Shown: positions 7,193 to 16,200 of the stretch, piece after piece
How the letters are laid out: each line of letters opens with the position of its first letter
Numbering within the stretch: the stretch's first letter is position 1
IMG/VR virus record: IMGVR_UViG_3300010885_012889
Location: 1 to 24,476 of that record
Length of the DNA stretch: 24,476 nt
Reading direction: 5' to 3' (one strand)
Source of the DNA: a virus
Position numbers and translations under genes: made by a program
Notes under the pieces: generated by a model
Database searches by the model: none
Told to the model about the DNA's origin: nothing
The model's input: only the letters and a program-made list of their open reading frames with translations

Positions 7193-7759
7193 TTAATAAC
7201 GAGAAAGGTTACCAGAATTCATTACATACTGGTCAATTTCCCATACTTCTAATAAATTGTTATTCCATCCGCCTCTACGGTCTTGTCGGCCAATGTCGCA
7301 ATGTACTCGACATGGACCGTTCCAGTTGGCGTGATAGATTCTAAAACTGTGTGCTTCACTTGGATAGCTTGGATGTACTGGAATTAGATAATCCACAGCA
7401 CACATCCAATATAAGTCTCCGGCATCGTTTTCAAGTGTTGCATGATGGCCTTGGTCCATAACGCGATTCCACCCCGAGCTCGGAGTCCAACGATAAATGG
7501 CCGCTCCGGTTCCTTGTGCGCCACCACCTTGGTCGTCACAGATTGTTTGATAACGAATTCTATACCAGTTATTGGCATTCGCTGGAACACCCATATCTAC
7601 CTGTGATCCTGCATACTGCCATTGCGGACCAAAACCGCTGCCTGCTGAAAAACTTGTATTTTGTGATGATGTGAAACCTACTTTAACAAATCCTTCGATA
7701 CTGTTTTGTGCAATAGTGTCTGCGTTAACTATTCCTGTTGATGTTAATGTTGTTGGCAT
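7193..7759 (-). CDS. Beta-rich putative virion/adhesin protein, tandem paralogue 3 of 3
   Basis: A 188-aa protein with no family that I recognise. It shares with the next two genes an N-terminus of the type MPTTLTSTGI, then SQVDMGVPANANNWYRIRYQ (52-71), a DDQGGG turn, RWTPSSGWNRV, HATLENDAGDLYW, PVHPSYPSEAHSFRIYH, IGRQDRRGGWNN and LLEVWEIDQ, ending LSRY. The high content of Trp, Gly, Tyr and Asn with no hydrophobic helix suggests a compact all-beta domain such as a fibre head or carbohydrate-binding domain. It is not visibly related to the giant WxGxW repeats. The ribosome site is the GAGG made by the last codons of the upstream paralogue, 9 bp before this ATG. Confidence 0.72.
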   Translation of the reverse strand: MPTTLTSTGIVNADTIAQNSIEGFVKVGFTSSQNTSFSAGSGFGPQWQYAGSQVDMGVPANANNWYRIRYQTICDDQGGGAQGTGAAIYRWTPSSGWNRVMDQGHHATLENDAGDLYWMCAVDYLIPVHPSYPSEAHSFRIYHANWNGPCRVHCDIGRQDRRGGWNNNLLEVWEIDQYVMNSGNLSRY

Positions 7760-7762
7760 TCT

Positions 7763-8326
7763 TTAATACCTCGATAAATTCGTTGTTGTGGCCCAGTTGA
7801 AGTCTAATTCCCAGACTTCAAACATGCCGTTATTCCAGTTGTCATGACGGTAATCTGCACCAATTGAGCAGTTACAGCGCATGGCTACGTCTGGGTGTCT
7901 ACGACCATAAACTCTAAAAACGTGCTGTTGAGTCGGGTAGCTTTGATGTACTGGTGCATACCAAATGCTTCTAATACTCGTATAAAAGTCACCGGCGTTG
8001 TTATCGTAGTTAGCATGCCAACCATAGTCAAGGATACGATCCCAGCCAGAACTTGGAGTCCACCGATATAGTGCGTAACCACTGCCGCCGTTACTGCCGC
8101 CCTGGTCATCAGTATCTGTATAAAATTCGCAACGGTACCAATTTTGTGAATTTTGTGGAACACCCATGTCAATCTCAGTGCCGTTGATAAAATCCCAGTT
8201 ACCGTTAGGCAAGCCTTGGTCCACTGAGGTGCAACCGGATAATCGATGTTTGATAATTGGGCGTGTGCGTAATTGTGTTAGTCCTGAGTTATAAGTAATC
8301 CCAGTTCCTGTCATTGTTGTTGGCAT
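7763..8326 (-). CDS. Beta-rich putative virion/adhesin protein, tandem paralogue 2 of 3
   Basis: A 187-aa protein starting MPTTMTGTGITYNSG and ending NLSRY. Its shared core is TEIDMGVPQNSQNWYRCEFY, DDQGGSNGGSGYALYRWTPS, DRILDYGWHANYDNNAGDFY, APVHQSYPTQQHVFRVYG, IGADYRHDNWNN and MFEVWELDFN. The variable parts relative to its neighbours are the N-terminal 50 residues and the loop after FRVYG, as expected if those loops contact different ligands or partners. Translation probably initiates at a GAGG located within the last sense codons of the upstream paralogue, 8 bp before this ATG. The location next to an S74 fibre and a fibre-chaperone-like gene suggests a virion surface protein; no direct evidence. 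Confidence 0.72.
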   Translation of the reverse strand: MPTTMTGTGITYNSGLTQLRTRPIIKHRLSGCTSVDQGLPNGNWDFINGTEIDMGVPQNSQNWYRCEFYTDTDDQGGSNGGSGYALYRWTPSSGWDRILDYGWHANYDNNAGDFYTSIRSIWYAPVHQSYPTQQHVFRVYGRRHPDVAMRCNCSIGADYRHDNWNNGMFEVWELDFNWATTTNLSRY

Positions 8327-8328
8327 AA

Positions 8329-8931
8329 TTAAAACCTCGACATATTGTTAGTTGATTGGATACGATCGCCATCAACTTCCCAAACTTCAAAACAATTGTT
8401 TTGAAATCCGTTACGACGGAGGTCGTTACCGATAGATGCGTTGAATCTCATGTTTCCGTTGTCATGTTTGTGCCAACCGAATCTAAATTGATGTTGTTCT
8501 GACTGATAACTTGGATGCGTTGGGACCCAGAAAATTCCATGATTTTGGCGATACCAATCACCGTAGTTGTTATCATAGCTGGCATGTGAACCCTGTGCTA
8601 ACACTTGGTTCCAGCCCGAACTTGGTGTCCAGCGTTCAACACGGATACCAATACCACTGATGTTTCCGTCGGTATCGTCTGTTACTGTTTGCCAGCAAAG
8701 TCTGTACCAGTTGTTGGTTTTTGTTGGAACCCCCATGTCTACTTGTGAACCGTCTACGATTCCGCTTGTACCGTCTGGAGTTCCGGTATACTGATCAACA
8801 GTTGATCCGCTGCCAAAGCGTACCCTAACAATCATATTAGAGTTTGTTTGATTAGTTGTAGATGCGCTTGTACCGTATTGATCGTATATTGGCGATCCGT
8901 ACTGTACTGCTGTTCCAGTTAATGATGCCAT
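8329..8931 (-). CDS. Beta-rich putative virion/adhesin protein, tandem paralogue 1 of 3
   Basis: A 200-aa protein, the longest and first translated of the three tandem paralogues. It starts MASLTGTAVQYGSP, carries SQVDMGVPTKTNNWYRLCWQ, DDTDGNISGIGIRVERWTPS, NQVLAQGSHASYDNNYGDWY, VPTHPSYQSEQHQFRFGWHK, IGNDLRRNGFQNN and CFEVWEVDGD, and ends NNMSRF. It has about 12 extra residues near the N-terminus. The stop of the upstream S74 gene is only 1 bp outside this ATG, and the best purine-rich site (GGGGAG) lies about 11 bp away within that gene, so translation may be coupled. The family is not recognised; a receptor-binding or decorative virion role is inferred from context. Confidence 0.72.
   Translation of the reverse strand: MASLTGTAVQYGSPIYDQYGTSASTTNQTNSNMIVRVRFGSGSTVDQYTGTPDGTSGIVDGSQVDMGVPTKTNNWYRLCWQTVTDDTDGNISGIGIRVERWTPSSGWNQVLAQGSHASYDNNYGDWYRQNHGIFWVPTHPSYQSEQHQFRFGWHKHDNGNMRFNASIGNDLRRNGFQNNCFEVWEVDGDRIQSTNNMSRF
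8335..8338 (-). promoter_or_regulatory. Ribosome site embedded in the C-terminal Ser-Arg codons
   Basis: The TCG AGG codons for the terminal Ser-Arg of the gene at 8329-8931 create GAGG, placed 8 bp before the ATG of the next paralogue. The same arrangement recurs at 7769-7772, 9 bp before the ATG of the third paralogue. The third paralogue encodes Ser-Arg with TCT CGT and lacks the site; its downstream neighbour has its own AAGGA. Confidence 0.6.
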
Positions 8932-8932
8932 A

Positions 8933-9850
8933 TTAAGCTAATCTCCCCTTCAATTCTTCGATTTGTGCTTGTTGTTCTTTAATTGCTTCACTTAATAGTG
9001 CTACAATGTTTCCGTAGGCAATAGATTTCATTCCATCTGCGGCAGTATGTACCACTTGAGGTAATATTTTTTCTACTTGTTGCGCCAAATATCCAATCTC
9101 GTCATCTGTTTGACCGATACGATTGAATATTACACCGGCTAATTGCTGTACTAAATCCAATGCGCCTGTAATAGGACGAACGTTTTCTTTTAGTCTTTCG
9201 TCTGATGATGCTGTAACAATTGTTGATGTTAGTGTACCAGTAGAAGCATTAAAGGTAAATGCTGTTGCTACGTTTGGTGCTTGGTTTGTTGTAGTACTGT
9301 TGCTGCTGACAAACGTAGGATAGAATGTAGAGTTTGTTGTTGTCAGTGTAGTTGCAATATTACTGGCAGATCCAGAAAAAATTGTAGCTGCTAATGTTCC
9401 AGTACTTGGCTGGAATGTTAATTTTGTACTTGAAATATTAACGGCTGTTGCAGTACCAGTTGATGTTGTACCAATGTAGAGATAGTGTGTGCTTGATGAT
9501 GATGTTTGATCACTAACACTGACACCACCGTTTTGCCAACTTAGTGTACCTGACGCATTAGTTGATAAAAACTGACCGTTGGTACCATCTGCTGCGGGTA
9601 AGGTCCACGTAACGTTTGCTGCTACAGTAGCAGCTGATTTAAATCCCACCCAGTTTGAACTGTCTGCGTCGGCGAATCTAAACACACCTGCATCGTTAAT
9701 TTGCGCATCTGAGGCAATTTTAAAAATACCAGTGCCAGACGGATCAACAGTTATGTCTGCGTTATCAGCTGTGGTAAGTGTAGTAGCAGTAAATTGTACT
9801 CCTGCTGCTGCTATACCGCCGGCTGCGCCTCCTGAAATTCTTCTTGCCAT
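8933..9850 (-). CDS. Phage fibre protein with C-terminal peptidase S74 chaperone domain
   Basis: A 305-aa protein. Residues 1-210 are Ser/Thr/Gly/Ala-rich, low-complexity fibre sequence with motifs seen in repetitive phage fibres (VTWTLPAADGTNGQFLSTNA at 80-99, then GTLSW). From about 215 the intramolecular chaperone (peptidase S74) begins with SSDERLKENV, continues through GVIFNRIGQ and EIGYLAQQVEKILPQVV, and ends in a coiled-coil-like IKEQQAQIEELKGRL. In characterised S74 domains a Ser preceding Asp and a downstream Lys in this motif (here Ser216 and Lys221) carry out self-cleavage after trimer folding, releasing the chaperone. AAGGA lies 7 bp before the ATG. It probably forms a trimeric fibre or spike made with the adjacent small proteins. 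Confidence 0.85.
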   Translation of the reverse strand: MARRISGGAAGGIAAAGVQFTATTLTTADNADITVDPSGTGIFKIASDAQINDAGVFRFADADSSNWVGFKSAATVAANVTWTLPAADGTNGQFLSTNASGTLSWQNGGVSVSDQTSSSSTHYLYIGTTSTGTATAVNISSTKLTFQPSTGTLAATIFSGSASNIATTLTTTNSTFYPTFVSSNSTTTNQAPNVATAFTFNASTGTLTSTIVTASSDERLKENVRPITGALDLVQQLAGVIFNRIGQTDDEIGYLAQQVEKILPQVVHTAADGMKSIAYGNIVALLSEAIKEQQAQIEELKGRLA

Positions 9851-9865
9851 GATTCGTTCCTTATA

Positions 9866-10198
9866 TTAAACCGTTGATGTTTCGATGCCGTAGACGTTAA
9901 CTGATACACCAGTTCCGCTGGCGTATACTATCACGTACTTGTTAGCTTCATCTAAGATCAAACCTGTTCTTTCTAATACGCCCTTGCCTGCTAACACTGT
10001 ATCGTATTCAATCCATTCTGCGTTTGCAGGTGAACTTGCGCTGGTTGAAATTGCGAGTCTAATGCTTACCGATGTGCTGGGATTGCGATTAAGCACGTTT
10101 ACAGTAACCACTGAAAAAACGCTTGCCGCTACTGGGCCGTACACTGGCGTGTTTGTCGCTGCGCTTAAATCTGCTGCTCCTAATCTTCCTGTTGCCAT
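9866..10198 (-). CDS. Small beta-sandwich-like virion protein
   Basis: A 110-aa protein, MATGRLGAADLSAATNTPVY onwards, with alternating hydrophobic and Ser/Thr residues (VFSVVTVNVLNRNPSTSVSI), then LERTGLILD and a terminal strand ending VYGIET. The layout (an unpaired N-terminal strand, an 'NRNPSTSVSIRLAI' strand, a loop, and a last 'VNVYGIE' strand) is like that of the 110-aa protein at 24017-24349, so both may belong to one family of small phage tail or fibre accessory proteins, though direct sequence identity is low. GGAG lies about 10 bp before the ATG. It sits just downstream of the giant gene A. Function not known. Confidence 0.65.
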   Translation of the reverse strand: MATGRLGAADLSAATNTPVYGPVAASVFSVVTVNVLNRNPSTSVSIRLAISTSASSPANAEWIEYDTVLAGKGVLERTGLILDEANKYVIVYASGTGVSVNVYGIETSTV

Positions 10199-10215
10199 AA
10201 TTTATTTCTCCGTTG

Positions 10216-10222
10216 TATTTAG
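10216..10222 (-). promoter_or_regulatory. Weak late-promoter-like box (CTAAATA) before the 110-aa gene
   Basis: On the - strand CTAAATA overlaps the stop codon of giant gene A and is followed by the GGAG ribosome site of the gene at 9866-10198. It differs from TATAAATA at two positions. Listed as a weak candidate only. Confidence 0.2.
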
Positions 10223-13200
10223 TTTAAAAAGTAGTTCCAAGCTACTGGATAACCTCTGACTCCACCTTTGAATTCAAAAGTTGCTCTCATGTTAATTGCA
10301 CCACCTGTTGTAGTGGTAATCTGCTGTCCTGCAATATAGATGTAACCTGCTGTTACGCTATTTACGTTCAATGCAGCGCCACCGCCACCAATCTGTGATG
10401 TAATATAGGCTTTAATTGCTCTCTGTGTAGGAACTACAGTGTCTGAATTCTGTGTAAAGAATGGATCTGTACTAAATTCAGTAATAGTAGCTGAACCGCC
10501 ACCTAAAGATAAGTTACCAAGCGTAAGTTCTTGTAGACCTGCAATGTTAAACGCATCTGCATTCAATGTTGCAACACCGGTGGACTGTTCAATTGTAAAC
10601 AATTCACCAACTCGGAAGTTACCGTCCTGGTCAGTTGATGTGTAGAACACACGTCCACCGTTTGAATCTACAGTTTCATTAGCCTGTGTAGGTGCATTAA
10701 CTGGAATGCCGCCTGGATAATTAGTGTCATCATAATTGCCTGAACCAATATCAAGGAAGTCGTGTCCTGTTAAACGAACCTGTGAGTAACGAATTCTTGT
10801 TGTTACGCCCTGCTCATGCTCTGGAGGACTGTAATCCTTCATGTTAGGAGCAATCTGGAAGAACGCTGAATATGCACCTGGGAATGATCCAAGCTGTGTA
10901 AGTACCTGTACCAATTTAAATGTTTGGTTTGGTAGGTGTGCAAATACCACGTTAGATCCTGCTACTGGATATTTGGTCAATCTCTTGACTGCAATATACT
11001 GACCGCTTTGATAGTAATCACCGTATCCGTCACCGGTATCAAGATCAACTGCTGCTGCAATATAGCCAGTACCTCTGTTAATGAAGCTTGGATTGCCTAA
11101 TGCTCCGTTGCCAATACGCACCTGTGTCGGTGCTTCGTAGGTATTGTTTGGATCTGTGATAGTAATAGTCGGAGCCACAGTGTATCCGCTACCTGGCTCT
11201 GTTAATCTAATAGCAAAGATCTTCTGCTGTGATACATACGCACGAGCTTTTGCTTGGGCACCAACTAATAGCTGTGAAGCTACTGTACTTGCTGTGCTGC
11301 GTTGTACTGCTACAAACGATCCTGACTGATTTGGATTACCAAATATTACTGCGCTGAAACCGTTAGCTGCTGTTGATGTAGTGCGTGAAGTCCATAATAC
11401 GCCATCTTCAGAGCTGGCTGCTTGTGTGCTTTGGCTTACAGCAAGGAACACGCCTTGACCGTAACTTACATCTGTGTATTGTGCAGACGGTACAGTGCTG
11501 GCTACCCATGTAATACCATCAAGACTATAAGCTGCTGCTGTGCCTGATGTATTTGATACTGCTACAAATCTATTGTTACCGTAGGTCACTGATGTCCAGT
11601 TTGTGCTGCTTGGTAATGTACGTGACACCCAGTTCAGACCACCGTCTGTTGAGCTGGCTGCTTGTGTACCGCCGCTGGCGATAGCAACAAATTTTCCGGC
11701 TCCGTATGCAACCGCAGTCCATGTTGTGTTTGCTGGCAATGCACCGCCGGATAACCAGCTGATACCACCGTTGATACTGTATGAAGACGCTGTGCTACCG
11801 CTTCTAACTGCTACCCATTTACCTTGTCCGTATGCAACACCAGACCATGTACCTGAAGATGATAGTGCTCCACCTGCTGTCCATGTTATACCGCCATCAA
11901 TTGAATAAGCGTTAACTGTTGTGCTACTCGATACTGCTACAATAGCTGTTGCATTTGGAGTAGCTGTTCCTGTTCCAGAACCTGCTCCTGTAGCAACAAA
12001 TATTTCTCCTACTACCTGATTGACAGCACCAATAGTAGTCCAAATTGTATCGCCAAGACTTAGAATAGTATATGAACGACCGATTACAAACGACCCTGCT
12101 GTTTCTTGAGCAGTTAATTTACCGCTGGCCATTGCAGTCCAGTTTGAAGTGCTTGGCAGAGCTAATAGTCTTTCAGTCCAAGTAGTTCCATCAATCGATG
12201 TATTAATAGTTCTTGAACCTGATGATATTGCAACAAAGTTACCACCAGATGCTTTTCCAACGAATTCAAACGCTTGAATAGCACCGTTAGTTGAGTTAAC
12301 TGCGGTAATAGTTATAGTAATATTATTAGTTGTTGCTGCACCGCCGAGAGCAGTACCAGCTAATGTAATAGTATCTAATCTTGCATAGCCAGTACCTGCT
12401 GTTCTTAATATAACTGAAGAATACTTCGTGCCTTTTCTTGTTACGTTAAACGCAGCAGCACTACCAGAACCAGAAGTTGTACCAGTAACACTTAGGTATG
12501 TTCGTTGTAATTCAGCATAGGCAACATCTGTATATGTTTGGCTGGTTGCTAATGTTCTTGCTGTAGACGAATAAGTCGGTGCTGTGAATGAAATTCTTGG
12601 TTCCATTACATAGGTTGTTGATGCATCAGGAGATGTAATAGTTGTTCCTGGAACAATATGATCCCACCCAGCCGCACCTGTTGATTCTTTGTTAACTGTA
12701 GCTATTTTTGTACCTGAATTGTATGTTGCAACAATACCAAATTGACCAGCAGCAGTGCCGCCAGTTAAAAATAATTTCATTCCAATATATGCACTGCTTA
12801 ATTCGCCGTCAGTAGCAGCAATGGTAATCTGTGTAGTTGTACCGCCCTGTGCAGTATTGGCATTTGAAACATAGCCGTAACCACCATAGTTGCCGTCGGC
12901 TTCTGGTGCTGATGTTGAATCGTCTACATAATCAAGCAATCTAACTTGGAAAACTGCACCGTCACGTATCTCGTCACCTTGTTCAACGCTGGCATTAATA
13001 CCTGCGCCACTGATTGAGTAAGTTGCAGTAGTGTAATCTGTTCCAGCATTGGTCCACTCTACGTTGAATATTGAAGTACCACCGTCAGTGTTAACTTTAC
13101 CTGTGGCTGCTACGAAGTTTCTGTTGTCAACAATACCTGTACCAACAGTTTCAGTTACGTCATACCCTTCTGCTACTGAACCGAACTTACCGTAAGAGTT

Positions 13201-16200
13201 GTTACCGTTTGTACCGCGAATACGTCCGCCTGCTTCTGACAAATAACCGACGTGTGCGTAGTATGTAAACACAGAAACAAGTTCTGCACGACCGTTATTA
13301 GTTACCCAAGCGCCGATACCGTCGCTGATCAATTGTGTAAAGTCGTTTGACACGATAGACTTGTTACCACCGTTATGCAATGCACCGTCAATCTTTTGAC
13401 CAATTGCAGCATAACCAAAACAGACACAGTTTTGTACGTATGGTGAGCGGTTAGTAATCCAACCACGGAAGTCTGCAGGTCCCCAACCCGGATCAAGACT
13501 TGCGTATGCTCCTGCGGTTGTTCTTGAAGTACCGTAAATGTTTGGAGGTGTAAGATCTCCATACAGTCCTTCAAGCGTCATATTGCGTAGACCAGTACCA
13601 TTGCGTAGATAGAATGCATCTTCTTCATAACTACCAAGAACAGCATTGGCATAATATCTTGCAGCCATTATTGTTTTGTAGTTTCCTGGATACATTGTAT
13701 CAAACTTAAATGCATCGATCATTCTGCCTACATCACGTAAGCATAATGCTGTATTAAAGTAATAAGACACTGTCATTGATCCTGCGGCTGTTGATAGGTC
13801 TGCCGGAGTTGTAGCATTACGTGTTAACGCAACGGTGAAACGTGTTGAGCTTATTACGTTTTGAACATAGTAAGTTGTTTCTGTACTTACTCCCCCAAAC
13901 ACTGTTCCGGAAAATCTAACAGCAGCATTTCGTTTCAACCAACTTGTGTCACTGATAGTTAAGTAATCAGCGGAATTGGTCGCTGTAACAGTACCTTTAA
14001 ATGTCTGAGTCATATATGCTGAAATTTCAGCAACAATGTATGCTCTGTTGCGCTCAAGTTGTAGGCGAGCCCAATCAGCTGCACGAATTTCTGTTTGACA
14101 TACTGAACCATCAAAGGTTGCACCAAAGATAATATCATCGATAGTTGTCATTAATGTAGAAATTCTTGCCTGTGCAGTTGCATCTCCGCCTACGTTGGCG
14201 TTGGCCTGTGTCTTAACATAGGTAAACGCTGCACGAGTAGCTGTTTTCTGATTGTTAGTAAACACATCACTGGCGCTGGATCTTAGATATGCATAGGCTG
14301 CATTAGTTGACTGAACATTAGAGTTAAACATAAAGTCAAACATCACAGCTTCAAGAATTAATCTAACATCTCGCTGGCACTTGGCTGTGTTGTATACCAA
14401 TGTTGGATAGGTTGCAGTCAAGTAACTGGTTGAGTTTGTAACAATTGTTTCTTGTGCAGCATCAAGTGTCTGTGCTGCTGTGATTAGTGCAGTAGTTGAT
14501 GTTACAGCGTTAGTTGCTACTGGGTAATCGATCTTTTCAAAGTCGAGGTCAAGTCCAGAACCGTTGGTAAATGTAGCTAATACGCTGCCACCATAAGATG
14601 CTGCCAATTGGAATGTATTAGTAGCAACCGTTCCTACTACCCAGTATTTTACTCCAGCAGTTAGTCCGTTGGAAGTAGTTCTTGGAATTACAGCATCGCC
14701 AACTAATAAACCGTGTGTTGCAGAAGTAAATGTGTTATTAGTTGCAATCTGTGTAATATTGATCTGCGGAGTTAGGCTGGTTGTTGAATCCCCTGCAATG
14801 ATATTAATAATAATATCAATGCCGTTACCAATAAATGTAGATGCTGATGATCCGCCAGTGCGATTAGTACTATCAGTAAACTGAGTTGATAAGTTACCGG
14901 TCGAACGTGTTACAGCGGTATTGGCAACAATCTGTTGCATTACTGTTTTTAATCTACTGTAAGATGCTGATGTTGCAGCTAATTCTGTAGAGTCAATCAT
15001 TAATGTTGTGCTTGAATTACCGTCAAAGTAAGCAAGGCCAGCATTTAATGTCTGTGAATATCCACCGTAGGTTAAATCGTAAACCATTGCATCGACAACA
15101 TATCCAACATCGCGTTTGCATCTGGTTTTGGAATACTTAACTGTAGGATAGTTAACTGCAATAAACGCAGTGATTTCTTGTTTCAAGAATTCTTTGTTTT
15201 CTTGCAATAGGTAACGTGCATCGCCGTATCCTGACAAATATGCAGAATTGTAACCTGTCGGGTCAGTTAATAGAATAGGATCTGTAGAATTTAATCTATA
15301 GGCAGTGTTCCATTTCAGTGTACGAACAAGTTGTTGTAAACTGGTAACTTCTACAGAGCTGGCGTATGGCCAAGCACGGCTCTGTACTGCTGTATTTCCA
15401 GAACTTTCTGTAACGTCAGTACCAAGGATAACTTGGCCGACAACAGTTTCTAAACGATCTAATGTAGCAAGACTGTATTTTGCATCAGTTAAATTAACAG
15501 TGCTGCCAATAGGTCCAGCATGTGTTGAACGTACTTCGTCACCGATCAAACAAGTTTCAGCTGGAACAATAATCGGCAATACTTCTTGGAATACACCGCT
15601 CTTGATAAAAATACTGTTTGCTGGAACTGAACGATCTGGAAGATTAGTTGCTGTCTGTTCAGTTAGTGCTGTTGTAAGAATTCCTACCAAGGTAGTTATT
15701 TCAGTGATTGCTGTAGGTTCAGCTGTGTAGGCTAAATCGATGTATTGCGCTACTGTTGAAGTGGAATTATCACCGTTAAGTGTTTGATAGTTTGCAGTAG
15801 GAGCAGTATTGTTTAATACCTTAGCAACTAATGTCAGCATGTAATTATAAGCTGCTGCATCTTTAGTACCTTCTACCCCCACCTTAGAGTATATCCCAGT
15901 ACCATTACCTTCTTCGGCTGTTGCATATATGTCACCGTTAGACAATAGATTGATATAGGCCAATGCTGCTGATAATGTTTTTAAGTTTCCGCCGTGATTA
16001 ATATCCCAGATCAAACGATCAACAACAAACCCTGTATCTCGCTCACACTTATATTCATCGTAATCAAATGCAGAAGTAAACGGAGAAATATTATTTGCTA
16101 TCTGGTAATCAATCCACTCTGTAACTTCTCGTTGAATAAATGCACGGTTCATCTCAAGCAAATATGCAGCGTTAGGTTTTCTGCAGCCGTTTTCTACCTG

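Larger units (their letters stand above)
13639..16164 (-). repeat. Four helical CxRD modules in giant A
   Basis: The common plan is an (E/N)-rich helix (LLEMNRAFIQREVTEWI; LLQENKEFLKQEITAFI; a diverged TLDAAQETIVTNSTSYL; LQLERNRAYIVAEISAYM), a Tyr/Pro loop, then C(E/K/Q/L)RD with a helix of the (V/L)(V/I)(D/E)A..(F/Y)D type and a closing (T/A)..AA..Y helix. The four Cys are at 622, 931, 1178 and 1390 of the protein. Protein B has one such module (about 21385-21579). Module 1 sits inside the beta-helix start, between TIRYACE and the FQEVLPIIVP strand; modules 2-4 follow that strand. The region is discontinuous and contains beta modules 2 and 3. Confidence 0.75.

Noticed and set aside
9123-9323. 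Small + strand open frames opposite the fibre genes (for example 9123-9323, 9939-10259, 15305-15730)
   Set aside because: They are antisense shadows of Ser/Thr/Ala-rich genes whose - strand frames show clear domains; none has a convincing ribosome site or recognisable motif.
11290-12246. Sialidase (neuraminidase) activity for the Asp-box propeller
   Set aside because: The Asp boxes are structural; the arginine triad and Tyr/Glu catalytic pair of sialidases are not visible in either giant protein.
13329-13574. 81-aa - strand frame inside giant A
   Set aside because: It lies in another frame of a region conserved between giants A and B, and its sequence has no motifs.
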